A stretch of DNA of 64,000 nt from VXNJ01 sp009840625 (GTDB lineage Bacteria; Chloroflexota; UBA11872; VXNJ01). The number at the start of each line of letters is the position of its first letter. Within the stretch, counting starts at the first letter, position 1. A program made the position numbers and the translations under genes. This document shows positions 8,714 through 17,490 of the stretch, piece after piece. The stretch lies in contig OZ242304.1 in assembly GCA_965207915.1 (NCBI GenBank), forward strand, positions 496,001 to 560,000. Reading direction: 5' to 3'. The notes beneath the pieces were generated by a model that was not told where the DNA came from, ran no database searches, and saw only the letters and a program-made list of their open reading frames with translations.

Positions 8714-9006
8714 GCGAGCGTCCGGGCGTGGAGATCATCGACCAGGTGATCGCGATTATCGCGCAGCGCCAGAAGGAAATGCCGCCCGATTCCTACGTCG
8801 CGGAGTGCCTGCGGCGCGGCTGGCCCTACATCGCCCGCAAGCTTATCGAGGAGGCTACCGAGGCCAGCATCGCGGCCCGCGAGGAATCCGACGAAAGGCT
8901 CGCCAGCGAGATCTCGGACCTGATCTTCTTCGCATTGGTCGCGCTTGCCCACCGCGGAGTCGATGCCGAAAAAGTCTGGGCCGAATTGAGTCTGCGGCGG
9001 CGGTAG
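8710..9006 (+). CDS. hisE: phosphoribosyl-ATP pyrophosphohydrolase HisE
   Basis: A 98-residue all-helical MazG-like protein starting at TTG within TTGA, so it overlaps the hisI stop by 4 bp. KLIEEATEASIAARE and SEISDLIFFALVAL carry the EExxE and ExxD acidic metal-binding pattern. It removes pyrophosphate from PR-ATP, the step before HisI. It ends the his run; a GC hairpin follows. Confidence 0.9.
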   Translation: MSERPGVEIIDQVIAIIAQRQKEMPPDSYVAECLRRGWPYIARKLIEEATEASIAAREESDERLASEISDLIFFALVALAHRGVDAEKVWAELSLRRR

Positions 9007-9108
9007 CGACGGGCCGGCGAACCCGCCTGCAGCCAGTCCGGGGCCCGATTCACTCGCCGGAAATTGGAATTTGGTCGCCGGGCAACCGGGCCAACACTTC
9101 AATTGCGC

Positions 9109-9126
9109 GCCCGGTGCGCGCCGGGC
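9109..9126. terminator. hairpin between convergent hisE and methyltransferase genes
   Basis: A perfect 6-bp stem, GCCCGG/CCGGGC, with a 6-nt loop lies in the 142-bp convergent gap. There is no clear T-run, so it would be a weak or bidirectional terminator. Confidence 0.45.
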
Positions 9127-9148
9127 GGGAGCCCGCGTCGGCGAGGAT

Positions 9149-10186
9149 CTACAGCGGCTTGCGGGCCAGAAAGCAGTAAAGCGGCGTAAATATCCCGGTT
9201 TTGCCGCCCGCGACGTAGGCGTTGGCGGTGCGGTCCAGCAGCGCGATGACTTCCGCGGATCCCTTGGGAAACATCCCCAGCGATTCGGCCAGCCGGGACG
9301 CCCCGATCATCACCTTGCGGCCCAGCGGAATCCTGCGCAGGGCGTTGTCCAGCGTGCTGCCCGGCGATTCCATGGGCCGGTACCACGGCGTGGCCGGACT
9401 GTTCTCGTCGACGGCCCGATCCGACGCTTCAATGATCTCGAAGCCAGCCTTTTCGAGCGCCCGGTCCACTTCGCCGATCGTCGCGATTTCATTGAGCGCG
9501 ATGCCGTGCATCAGGTCCTTCTTGAGGGCCCGGTGCCGATCGTCGCCGGGATCAAACACGTCCGTCAGGCACATCTCCTGTCCCCAGAAGAGGGCGCCGG
9601 GCTTGAGCACCCGGTAGATCTCGGCGAACGCGCCCGCCTTGTCTGGGGCGTGGCACGTCGATTCGATCGCGTATCCCCGGTCGAATGCGCCGTCCGCAAT
9701 GGAGTCCATGTCCATGAAGCTGCATGAGAGCAAGTCGATCATGTGGCCGAGTCCGGCTTCGGCGTTCAGCGATTCGGCCGTCTCCAGCTGGATTTCGCTT
9801 TTGTTGACCCCGACCGCCCTGACGCCGGTCTCCCGGACCACGCGGCGCATCGGGCCGCCGATCCCGCAACCAACGTCGATCACCGACATGCCTTCGCGCA
9901 ATTCGAGCTTGGACATCATCAGCCGCTGGTGCCGGATCTGGGACTCCTCCAGGCTCTCCTTCGGCGAAAGCGGCGCGAAGTGGAGGGATTCGCCCCAGCC
10001 GAACACCATGAGCTCGCTGCAAAGGTCGTAATACTCCTGGACGGTACCGGCATGGTCGTAGCCCGTCGGGCCGGAAGACTCCGCGTTCGCCCGTTCCATC
10101 CACTCGTCGAACCGCTTGACGCGACCGTGGACGTCCGACCCGCGGTACGCGGTCTTCAACCCGTGGGATAGTTTGCGAAGCTGCAC
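9149..10186 (-). CDS. sterol C-24 methyltransferase-like SAM-dependent methyltransferase
   Basis: A 345-residue protein with the full layout of Erg6/SMT enzymes. YYDLCSELMVFGWGESLHFAP (51-71) matches the SMT sterol-binding region I. DVGCGIGGP (104-112) is the SAM motif I. YAIESTCHAPD (172-182) is the SMT-specific segment, followed by IYRVLKPGALFWGQEMCLTDVFDP. The C-terminal end (PKGS...VAGGKTGIFTPLYCFLARKP) matches the Sterol_MT_C domain, which ordinary small-molecule methyltransferases lack. The family moves a methyl group from SAM to C-24 of the sterol side chain. No squalene epoxidase, oxidosqualene cyclase or other sterol gene is nearby, so the substrate could be a host or dietary sterol, or another isoprenoid. 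The SMT fold is well supported; the activity is inferred. Confidence 0.83.
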   Translation of the reverse strand: MQLRKLSHGLKTAYRGSDVHGRVKRFDEWMERANAESSGPTGYDHAGTVQEYYDLCSELMVFGWGESLHFAPLSPKESLEESQIRHQRLMMSKLELREGMSVIDVGCGIGGPMRRVVRETGVRAVGVNKSEIQLETAESLNAEAGLGHMIDLLSCSFMDMDSIADGAFDRGYAIESTCHAPDKAGAFAEIYRVLKPGALFWGQEMCLTDVFDPGDDRHRALKKDLMHGIALNEIATIGEVDRALEKAGFEIIEASDRAVDENSPATPWYRPMESPGSTLDNALRRIPLGRKVMIGASRLAESLGMFPKGSAEVIALLDRTANAYVAGGKTGIFTPLYCFLARKPL

Positions 10187-10317
10187 GATCCTCTAACCTG
10201 CGGCGTTGCCTACGCCTGATCGCGGTGCCAGGGCGCACCCTAAGAGGCTACTCACGATGGTTTAGCGCGCGCCCGGTCGGCATCCGGTCTGGCCGCCCCG
10301 GCGACCCGAATTCGTCC

Positions 10318-10341
10318 GGTCAGGGCCGTTGTCATCTGACC
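10318..10341 (-). terminator. possible terminator after the TIM-barrel isomerase
   Basis: The arms GGTCAG/CTGACC (6 bp) around a 12-nt loop lie 24 nt beyond the isomerase stop on the minus strand and before the methyltransferase gene. There is no T-run. The rest of this 179-bp gap shows nothing recognisable. Confidence 0.3.
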
Positions 10342-10365
10342 TGGTGCCGGGCGTCCCCGCGACCG

Positions 10366-11187
10366 TCAATCAATCCCCGCGAGGATTGCCTCCAGCGCGT
10401 CCTTGGCCGCTGCAAACCCCGACGGTGTGGTGTTGCCGAAGTGCCTTTCGGCCACGTCCAGGTGCGGCTCAAGGGCAAGATCCATCGCGCGATGGTGTCC
10501 GCCCAGATCGGCCAGGATCTGCGGCCAGTTGCACTGCCCCTGACCGGGCAGGACCATGTCGTCATCCTTCCCGCGGTCCTTCACGTGCACGGCGGCAATG
10601 TGGTCGCAAAGCTGCCTTACGGCGGCCGGCGGGTCGACCCCGACCGCCGCGAAATTGGCCGGGTCGCAGACGAAGCCGAGGTTTTCGGCACCGACTAGAT
10701 CGAGCGCCGCAAGGATCTGCTCGGGAGTTTCGCCGAACACATCGCGTTCGTTTTCCAGCAGCAGCGTGACCCCGGGCGCATCGCGCAGGGCCTGTTCGCA
10801 CAGGCGGGAAAGATTGCCGACACACTCGGGATGATCGCCGGCCGAGCGCGCTTGGAATCCGAATATCCGCACTGTCGGGCAGTCGAATTCCATCGCCGCC
10901 GCCAGTCCGTTGGCCAACTGTTTCTGCTGGATCGAAAAGTCTCCGTCGACCGGGGCTTTGCCCACCGGAGTGGCCACGCACCGGCAGGAGATGTCCGCGC
11001 TGCGCAGCTGGCGACCCAATCGCCGCCTTTCGGTGGATGTCGATTCGGAGATGGAGCAGCGCTTGCCGGCGCGTTCGAAGTGACGGAATTCGATGCGTTC
11101 AATGCCGAGGCCGGCCAAGAAGATCAGCTGTTCGCCCAGGGCGGTGTACGCCTCGTCGGCGAACCCCGACAGCCGCCAGTCGGTCAC
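10366..11187 (-). CDS. sugar phosphate isomerase/epimerase (TIM barrel), coupled to lepA
   Basis: A 273-residue protein starting at a GTG that shares GTGA with the lepA stop. WRLSGFADEAYTALGEQLIFLAGLGIERIEFRHF opens the barrel. The metal ligands of the xylose isomerase-like family appear in LLLENERD, FVCDPANF, VHVKDRGKDD and LALEPHLD. The KDRGK segment after the His resembles hydroxypyruvate isomerase/inosose-type members. The substrate is unknown. The open frame extends upstream inside lepA, but the overlapping GTG gives a normal barrel length. A weak hairpin follows it. Confidence 0.8.
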   Translation of the reverse strand: MTDWRLSGFADEAYTALGEQLIFLAGLGIERIEFRHFERAGKRCSISESTSTERRRLGRQLRSADISCRCVATPVGKAPVDGDFSIQQKQLANGLAAAMEFDCPTVRIFGFQARSAGDHPECVGNLSRLCEQALRDAPGVTLLLENERDVFGETPEQILAALDLVGAENLGFVCDPANFAAVGVDPPAAVRQLCDHIAAVHVKDRGKDDDMVLPGQGQCNWPQILADLGGHHRAMDLALEPHLDVAERHFGNTTPSGFAAAKDALEAILAGID

Positions 11188-12977
11188 CTTTCCAGGACGG
11201 TCGTGAACGCAGCCTGCGGGATCTCCACCTGCCCCACCATCTTCATCCGCTTCTTCCCCTCGGCCTGCTTCTTCAGCAGCTTGCGCTTGCGGGTAACGTC
11301 CCCGCCATAACACTTGGCCAGGACGTCCTTGCGCAGGGCCGGAATGGTCTCGCGCGCGATGACCTTGCCGCCGACCGAGGCCTGCAGCGCCACCTGAAAC
11401 AGCTGGCGGGGAATCACCTTGCGCAGCCGGGAGAGGATTTCCAGCGCATCGCGGCGGGCCCGTTGGCGGTGCAGGATCGAGGAGAGGGCGTCGACCCGTA
11501 CACCGTTCACCAGGATGTCGACCACCTGGACCTCGACCGGCCTGAAATCGACGACGTGGTAGTCCAGCGAGGCGTAGCCGCGGGTGGAGGATTTGAGCCG
11601 GTCGTAGAAGTCGACCAGGATTTCCGAGAGCGGGGCCTGGGCGGTCATCAGTACTCGCCCGGCATCAATGGTCTCGACTTTGTCCACGCTGCCCCGCGCC
11701 AGCCGTACCAGCTCCATCAGCGGACCCAGGTAGCTGCCCGGCGTCACGATCGAGAGTTCAACCCAGGGCTCGGTGACCTCGGCGATCCGGTTGCTCTCGG
11801 GCATTGCCCCGGGCCCGTCCACCAGCACCCGGCGGCCGCTGCGGGTAAGAACCCTGAACTGCACCCCGGGGTTGGTCACGATCAGGGTCAGGTCGTTGTC
11901 GCGCTCCAGCCGTTCGCGGACGATGTTCAGGTGCAGGAGACCCAGGAATCCAACCCGGAATCCGAACCCCAGAGCCCCCGATTCCTCGGGTTCGAAGGTC
12001 AGCGATGAATCATTCAGGCGCAGCAGGTCCAGCGCCCGCCGCAGCGCCGGATAGTCGCCGGGATCCTGGGGATAGATTCCCGCGAACACCATCGGCCGGG
12101 GCGGAGCGTAGCCGGGCAACGGCTGCGAATCGGGGGCGCCGGCGGCGAGCAGGGTGTCCCCGACGACGAATTCGAATCCGCCCTTCAGGCCGGTGGCCAC
12201 GTAGCCCACCTGGCCCGAATTGAGCGATTCGGCCGCTTGCATCTGCGGGGCGAATGTTCCGACCTCCACTATCTCGAATCGGTTGCCGGAACCGGGCAGG
12301 TGGATGCGATCGCCGGCCGCCAACCGGCCGTCGACGACTCGCACGTGGGTCAGGACTCCGCGGTGTCGGTCGTAATTTGAGTCGAATACCAGTGCGCGCG
12401 GGGGAGATTCGGCGATCCCGTCGGGGGGTGGGACCCTGGCTATCACCTGTCCGAGCAGTTCGCGCACCCCGGTGCCGTGCTTGGCCGAAACCGCAAGGAT
12501 GTCGTCCGGCTCTACTCCCATCAATTCCACGATCGCCTCGCGGGCCGCCTGTGGTTGGGCCGCCGGCATGTCGATCTTGTTGATAACCGGGATGATCTCC
12601 AACCCCAGCTCCAGCGCCTGGTAGAGGTTGGCGATGGTCTGGGCTTCGATGCCCTGGGAGGCATCCACCAGCAGCAGCGCGCCTTCGCAGGCCGCCATTG
12701 CGCGCGAGACCTCGTAGGCGAAGTCGACGTGTCCGGGCGTGTCGATCAGATTCAGCTGGAACTGTTCCCGACCGGTCGTCCAGTGCATGGTCACCGGGGT
12801 GGCCTTGATCGTGATCCCGTGTTCGCGTTCAAGATCCAGCGAGTCCAGCAGCTGCTCGCGCATCTGGCGCTGATCGACCTGGCCGGTCAGTTCCAGCATG
12901 CGGTCGGCCAGGGTCGACTTGCCGTGGTCGATGTGGGCGATGATGCAGAAATTGCGGATTCTGGCGGGCGCAATCAT
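11184..12977 (-). CDS. lepA: elongation factor 4 (LepA)
   Basis: A 597-residue translational GTPase. The G1-G4 motifs are intact: AHIDHGKSTL, the switch region with REHGITI, DTPGHVDF and NKIDMPAA. The C-terminal LepA-specific domain contains KCYGGDVTRKRKLLKKQAEGKKRM, diagnostic for EF4. It acts on stalled ribosomes by back-translocation or remodelling. Length is normal. It is followed with a 4-bp overlap by a metabolic isomerase gene and preceded by murJ. Confidence 0.97.
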   Translation of the reverse strand: MIAPARIRNFCIIAHIDHGKSTLADRMLELTGQVDQRQMREQLLDSLDLEREHGITIKATPVTMHWTTGREQFQLNLIDTPGHVDFAYEVSRAMAACEGALLLVDASQGIEAQTIANLYQALELGLEIIPVINKIDMPAAQPQAAREAIVELMGVEPDDILAVSAKHGTGVRELLGQVIARVPPPDGIAESPPRALVFDSNYDRHRGVLTHVRVVDGRLAAGDRIHLPGSGNRFEIVEVGTFAPQMQAAESLNSGQVGYVATGLKGGFEFVVGDTLLAAGAPDSQPLPGYAPPRPMVFAGIYPQDPGDYPALRRALDLLRLNDSSLTFEPEESGALGFGFRVGFLGLLHLNIVRERLERDNDLTLIVTNPGVQFRVLTRSGRRVLVDGPGAMPESNRIAEVTEPWVELSIVTPGSYLGPLMELVRLARGSVDKVETIDAGRVLMTAQAPLSEILVDFYDRLKSSTRGYASLDYHVVDFRPVEVQVVDILVNGVRVDALSSILHRQRARRDALEILSRLRKVIPRQLFQVALQASVGGKVIARETIPALRKDVLAKCYGGDVTRKRKLLKKQAEGKKRMKMVGQVEIPQAAFTTVLER

Positions 12978-13026
12978 GCGCAGGCGACGCCCTTGGGGGT
13001 AGGTTGGCCAGCGATTCTAGGTGCGC

Positions 13027-14547
13027 CTAACCCGCGGGCGCGACCGGTCCCAACCGCGACCGCAGCATTTGCAGCAGGGTCCGCGGCTGCTCCAATCCCA
13101 TCGCCAGGGTGGCGCCGAGATAGGCGCCCACGGCCAGTCCCAAGACCAGCAGCATGCCGGCGGCATAGATCGGCGGAGTGGGCCCGACCGAGCCCAGCAA
13201 TTCGCTCCCCAGCCAGGCGAGCGCGGCCGCCAGCAGGCTGGCGCCAAACACGCGCAGCGTGCCCGTCCCCAACGAGATGTCAAGACCCAGCCGCCGCAGC
13301 CACAGATACAGGACCACAACCTCGACCAGGATTCCGATCGAGACTCCCAGGGCGATTCCGGCTACTGCGAACGGTCCCGAGAGCGCCCAGGAGACAAGCA
13401 TGTGCAGCAGCAGGCTGGCGGAAATGATCAGCACCGGCCGGCGTGTGTCCTGGCGGGAGTAGTAGACCCGGGTGAGGATTTCAGCCGCGGCATGGCCGAC
13501 CAGACCTACCGCCAGGGCGGCCAGCACGACCGCGGTCGCCGCGCTGGCGGCAGCATCGAATGCGCCCCGTTCGAACAACACCCTGACCAGGGGTTCGCCG
13601 GTGACGATCATCACCAGGCCCGCCGGCAGGGTCGCAAAAATCACATAGGAAAGCGAATCGGAAGTCGCCCGAGCGAGTCCCTCCCGGTCTCCGCGGGCGC
13701 TCAGGTCCGAGAACTCCGGCAGGACCGCCTCGGCGTAGGGAATCGCCAGGATTCCAAGCGGAAAGAGCAGCAGCATCCAGGCGTTGGCAAACGCCGCCAC
13801 GCCCGACGGCCCCTGCAGCGAGGCCAGGTAGTTGATGAAAAAAAAGCTCAACTGGATCACTGCGAATCCGCCAAGGCGCGGGAGCATCAGCTCGACCACC
13901 CGCCGGCCCGGGCCGCGCACCGCCAGCGCCGGTCGCCAGCCGAGTCCGGCGCGGCGCAGCCCTGGAACCTGGATCAAAAGATGCAGCAGCGCGCCGGCGA
14001 TTGTGCCCCAGGCCAGGCCGATGATGCCCAACGGTTCGACCAGCAGCAGGGCGCCGGCGATCACCCCGGCGTTGTAGAGCAGCGGGCCGACAGCGGGCAG
14101 TAGGAAGTCGCGCTCGGCGTGCAGGGCGCCCTTGAAGACCGCCGAGATTCCCAGCAGCAGCGGGGAGAGCATCAAGTAGCGGGTGGCCTCGGTGGCCAGG
14201 TCGCGGGTTGCGGGATCGAATCCCGGGACCATGACCGACATCAGCGCCGGGGCGAACAGCGCCGCCAGGAGCGAGCCGCCGATCATCACCATCCCCAGCA
14301 GGTTGAGCACACCGGAGAAAAGGCGGCGCCGGTCCGCGGCGCGGTCCTCGCCGCGCAGCCCGGCAAAAACCGGGATAAATGCCGAGATGAGCGCCCCGCC
14401 GGCAAACAGCGTGAACAGCGTGTCGGGGATCCGAAACGCCGCAAACCAGGCGTCGGCCTCCGGCCCCAGTCCGATTTGCCCGTTGATAACCGCCTGGCGG
14501 ACGAACCCAAGCAGGCGCGAAAGCAGGAACATTGCGCTCAGCAACAA
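13027..14547 (-). CDS. murJ: lipid II flippase MurJ
   Basis: A 506-residue polytopic membrane protein of the MviN/MOP family. The N-terminus (MFLLSRLLGFVRQAVING, then EADAWFAAFRIPDTLFTLFAGGALISAFIPVF) is the typical MurJ signature, with the Arg residues needed for lipid II binding. About fourteen hydrophobic segments follow. MurJ flips the peptidoglycan precursor lipid II across the inner membrane, so the organism should make a murein wall. A TTG at 14547 gives the longest form; the ATG at 14532 is close by and also plausible. It lies on the same strand upstream of lepA. Confidence 0.92.
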   Translation of the reverse strand: MLLSAMFLLSRLLGFVRQAVINGQIGLGPEADAWFAAFRIPDTLFTLFAGGALISAFIPVFAGLRGEDRAADRRRLFSGVLNLLGMVMIGGSLLAALFAPALMSVMVPGFDPATRDLATEATRYLMLSPLLLGISAVFKGALHAERDFLLPAVGPLLYNAGVIAGALLLVEPLGIIGLAWGTIAGALLHLLIQVPGLRRAGLGWRPALAVRGPGRRVVELMLPRLGGFAVIQLSFFFINYLASLQGPSGVAAFANAWMLLLFPLGILAIPYAEAVLPEFSDLSARGDREGLARATSDSLSYVIFATLPAGLVMIVTGEPLVRVLFERGAFDAAASAATAVVLAALAVGLVGHAAAEILTRVYYSRQDTRRPVLIISASLLLHMLVSWALSGPFAVAGIALGVSIGILVEVVVLYLWLRRLGLDISLGTGTLRVFGASLLAAALAWLGSELLGSVGPTPPIYAAGMLLVLGLAVGAYLGATLAMGLEQPRTLLQMLRSRLGPVAPAG

Positions 14548-14597
14548 GGCCGCCCGCGCTACGTGCCGGCCCCGTTCCGAAGGGGCGCCGGCGGACT

Positions 14598-14990
14598 CTA
14601 TTCGGCGCGCTCCACGGTGATCGTGTCACCCGCCTGGCTGGAGTCAAGGTCGGGCGTAGGGACGATTCGCAACCGTCCCAGCGGGATCACCTTGCTGGCG
14701 GCCCGGATCTCCTCCGGGCTGCGGCTGGCCGGGGTCGGCCCCCAGAAAACGCACAGCGCCGAACCCGGCGGCCAGTAAGCCAACTCGCCCACGAACACCA
14801 CCTCCCGGTCTTCAGCGGTGGGTTCGAGCTGCAATGGAATTGCGGCGTACACCTCCTGCCCCCATCGGTTTACCGTGCCGGACTGCGGCAGGGACTCCCA
14901 GAAGTCCTCGGCAGCATCCGATCGGTAGAGTTCTGCGTTCAAGGTCAGATCGCCGATCTTCGCCCTGACCAATTTGCCCGGTTCGATCAT
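14598..14990 (-). CDS. cyclophilin-like fold protein (TM1367-like)
   Basis: A 130-residue soluble protein starting MIEPGKLVRAKIGDLTLNAEL. The motifs SLPQSGTVNRWGQEVYAAIP, VGELAYWPPGSALCVFWGPTPAS and the ending GDTITVERA match the small cyclophilin-like beta-barrel family typified by TM1367. These proteins have the cyclophilin fold, but prolyl isomerase activity has not been established for them as far as I know. An upstream extension of the frame overlaps argB, so the ATG 11 bp from the argB end was used. Its role next to arginine and murJ genes is unknown. Confidence 0.75.
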   Translation of the reverse strand: MIEPGKLVRAKIGDLTLNAELYRSDAAEDFWESLPQSGTVNRWGQEVYAAIPLQLEPTAEDREVVFVGELAYWPPGSALCVFWGPTPASRSPEEIRAASKVIPLGRLRIVPTPDLDSSQAGDTITVERAE

Positions 14991-15000
14991 TGCCCCTCCC

Positions 15001-15792
15001 TCACGGACCAGCAGCGGCGAACCGCGTGCCGCCCTGGCCACCTACCAGGGCGTTTTCAATTGACCCGGCGCGGGCGCCGTCGACGATGTGGACCGACCCG
15101 ACGTGGTCAAGTAATTCCAACGCCGACTGCAGCTTCGGGATCATCCCGCCGTCGACCGCCCCCGATCGCTGCAATTCCGCGGCAATCTGAGGTGTAACCA
15201 GTTTCACGGTGCGGCCTTCACGGTCCATCACGCCGGGCACGTTGGACACAAATACCAGCGCCCCGGCTCCGAGCGCGCGCGCAACCGCGCCGGCAATTGA
15301 GTCGGCGTTGACGTTGTAGACCTGCCCGCGGGCGTCCAGCCCCAGCGGCGCCACCACCGGAGTGATCCGGGCCGCGAGCAGGGCGTCAATCAATCCGGTT
15401 TCAACCGCTTCAACCTGGCCCACCCGGCCCAACCGTCCGCTGGGTTCGGGGGAGACCCTTACCGAGCCGCCATCGATTCCGGAAATCCCGGCCGCCGCTA
15501 CTCCGGTCCGGGACAGGGCGCGAACGATCTCCTTGCCGACCGTGCCGCAGAAAACCTTGATCGCCGCTTCCAGCACCTGTTCGTCGGTGTAACGCAGGCC
15601 GTCGACAAACCGAGTCCGGGCGCCGGACCGATCCAACTCGGCGCTTAGCGCGCGGCCGCCGCCGTGCACGATAACGACCGGGTGGTCGTTGCGCAAACGC
15701 TTTATCTGGCCGCAAAGATCGGGCAGGTCCAGTTCGTCGCCGCCGCCGATCTTGATTACCAACGGCGCGGGCCGGGCAGCCGGCTTGTTCAC
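15001..15792 (-). CDS. argB: acetylglutamate kinase ArgB
   Basis: A 263-residue amino-acid kinase. VIKIGGGDE and VIVHGGGRALS are the ATP and substrate glycine loops, GLRYTDE follows, and YNVNADSIAGAVA with DGGMIPKL form the acyl-glutamate and nucleotide-binding end. It phosphorylates N-acetylglutamate, the second step of ornithine synthesis. It starts at a GTG immediately after the argJ TAA, so the two are surely co-transcribed. LysW-dependent homologues look similar, but linkage to argC, argJ, argD, argG and argH favours arginine. Confidence 0.92.
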   Translation of the reverse strand: MNKPAARPAPLVIKIGGGDELDLPDLCGQIKRLRNDHPVVIVHGGGRALSAELDRSGARTRFVDGLRYTDEQVLEAAIKVFCGTVGKEIVRALSRTGVAAAGISGIDGGSVRVSPEPSGRLGRVGQVEAVETGLIDALLAARITPVVAPLGLDARGQVYNVNADSIAGAVARALGAGALVFVSNVPGVMDREGRTVKLVTPQIAAELQRSGAVDGGMIPKLQSALELLDHVGSVHIVDGARAGSIENALVGGQGGTRFAAAGP

Positions 15793-16980
15793 TTAAGTCG
15801 TGTACTCGGAATTGAAGGCAACGTACTCGGCGCTCAGGTCGCAACCGACCGCCCGCGCCCCGAAGACGCCGGAGTGCAGATCTAGGGTTATGGTCGAGCG
15901 CGGCCGGGCCAGCACCGCCGACGCCTGCTCGGGATCGAATTCGATCGGCAGGCCCTTGCGCATCGTCTGGACTTCTCCCAGGTAGAGATCCATCCGCTCG
16001 GGGTCGAACTCGGCACCGGAATATCCGGCCGCGCAAAGGATGCGGCCGAAATTGGGATCGGCCCCGCGCACGGCCGTTTTCACCAGCATCGAAGTTGTGA
16101 TCGTGCGCGCGATCAAGCGCGCCTGCTCCTGCGAGGAAGCACCGTTCACCTGAACAACGAAAACCTGGTTGACGCCTTCCCCGCCGGCCACGATGGATTC
16201 GGCCATCTCCCAGGCCAGGTCCCGGAACGCGGAGCGGAACTTCGGCCAATCGGGGTGATCGGGAGCCAGTTCGATTCCGCTCGCCCCGGAAGAGAGCACC
16301 AGCAGCGAATCGTTGGTCGAGGAGTCGCCGTCGATGCTGACGGCATTGAATGTCTCTTCGGCGACTTCGGTGGTCAGCTGCTGCAGCACGTCGCGGCCAA
16401 TTGCCGCGTCCGTGGTCATGTAGGCCAGCATCGTGGCCATGTTCGGGTGGATCATGCCCGCGCCCTTGCACATCGCCCCGATCGTCACCTGCCCGCCGCC
16501 CACGGCGAGGGTATGCTGGCCCAACTTGGGGCCGGCGTCGGTGGTCATGATTGCCCCGGCCGCGGCCCGGCCGCCTTCGCGACCGACTGAAATGGCAGCC
16601 ACGCCGGTGGCGAGTTTTTCCATCGGCAATTGCACGCCGATGATGCCGGTGGAGCAGACCATGACCTGGTCGGGTGGAATCTGGAATCGCTCGCCGGTCA
16701 GGCGGGCCAGCTCCATGGTGTTGTCGAATCCGGGTTGACCGGTCGCAGCATTTGCGATCCCGGAGTTCGTCACTATCGCGCGCGCCTGCCCGCGGCCGAC
16801 GATCGCCCGGTTGTAGCGAACACTGGGGGCGGCGAAGCGGTTCCGGGTGAAAACCCCCGCCACCGTGGCGGGACCTTCGGTCGCCAGGAGCACGGCCAGG
16901 TCGGGTTCCCCGGAGGGTTTTATTCCGCAGGTGTGACCGCCGGCGATAAAGCCGAGCGGCGCGCATACTCCTTCGGACAT
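15793..16980 (-). CDS. argJ: glutamate N-acetyltransferase / ornithine acetyltransferase ArgJ
   Basis: A 395-residue ArgJ. The self-cleavage site is visible in HPNMATMLAYMTTDA, where the Thr of ATML becomes the N-terminal nucleophile of the beta chain. The oxyanion-hole segment VCSTGIIG precedes it, and VSIDGDSSTNDS and GADPNFGRI are conserved. It transfers acetyl groups from N-acetylornithine back to glutamate. The start was set at the ATG at 16980 because AAAAGGGA lies at good spacing; a longer frame upstream has no family similarity. A separate argA-type gene is present at 34.2 kb, so priming need not depend on ArgJ. Confidence 0.94.
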   Translation of the reverse strand: MSEGVCAPLGFIAGGHTCGIKPSGEPDLAVLLATEGPATVAGVFTRNRFAAPSVRYNRAIVGRGQARAIVTNSGIANAATGQPGFDNTMELARLTGERFQIPPDQVMVCSTGIIGVQLPMEKLATGVAAISVGREGGRAAAGAIMTTDAGPKLGQHTLAVGGGQVTIGAMCKGAGMIHPNMATMLAYMTTDAAIGRDVLQQLTTEVAEETFNAVSIDGDSSTNDSLLVLSSGASGIELAPDHPDWPKFRSAFRDLAWEMAESIVAGGEGVNQVFVVQVNGASSQEQARLIARTITTSMLVKTAVRGADPNFGRILCAAGYSGAEFDPERMDLYLGEVQTMRKGLPIEFDPEQASAVLARPRSTITLDLHSGVFGARAVGCDLSAEYVAFNSEYTT

Positions 16981-17490
16981 TTGGATCCCTTTTCGCATGA
17001 TTTCGAGAAGAATTCGGCCCGCCGGCCGGGGCCGTGGTCCCGACCAACCGACGCGGGGGTTGCCCGATTCCCGGCCCGACTCTGGCGATCTCCGGCCAAG
17101 GATCGGCAGAACCCCGCCGAGCCAGTTAATTTTGCCCCTGCGAAAAGCCCCTGCCGTCTGCAATTTCGGATTTGGCGCGAGGCTGCGGCCAACCCCTTGT
17201 CAGGGCTCTTAACCGAGGTCTCCGACCTTGCCCTGACATTTGCCGCCAAAGTCGCGGCAATCGGGCTCGCGTCGCGTACTTGGCGGCGAGACTGCCGCCG
17301 GCCGGCGATTGCAGATCGTTTTGGGCGCGAGGCGGCACCGGCTGATAGTCCGGACCGGCCGGCGCATTTCAATCCAATTACCCGAGCCCTGCGAATCCTA
17401 TGGCCGCCCACGACACCGCGCGGGGACAAAGATTTCCCGACCCGTAGATCTTCGCGGGGGCGGCTTTGGACCGCCCGACCGAGGCCGGCG
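16981..17490 (-). other. 510-bp non-coding interval between argC and argJ
   Basis: No credible gene is seen on either strand; translations here are Arg/Ala/Gly-rich and resemble nothing. The interval holds two structured inverted-repeat blocks (listed separately) and the argJ ribosome-binding site near its argJ end. It must contain the argC 3' end signals and probably an argJ promoter or leader. Confidence 0.6.
17198..17287 (-). promoter_or_regulatory. structured leader region upstream of argJ (two inverted repeats)
   Basis: Block 1: TGTCAGGGC (17198-17206) pairs perfectly with GCCCTGACA (17230-17238), and the interior holds a second perfect stem AGGTC/GACCT around a 3-nt loop. Block 2: GCCGCCAA (17242-17249) pairs with TTGGCGGC (17280-17287). 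On the minus strand these lie 218-307 nt before the argJ ATG. They could be an attenuator, a terminator of argC plus a leader element, or a small RNA. Confidence 0.4.

Noticed and set aside
13481..14647. 388-residue minus-strand frame over murJ
   Set aside because: It is an out-of-frame shadow of murJ, rich in Arg/Gly/Ala with no recognisable domain.
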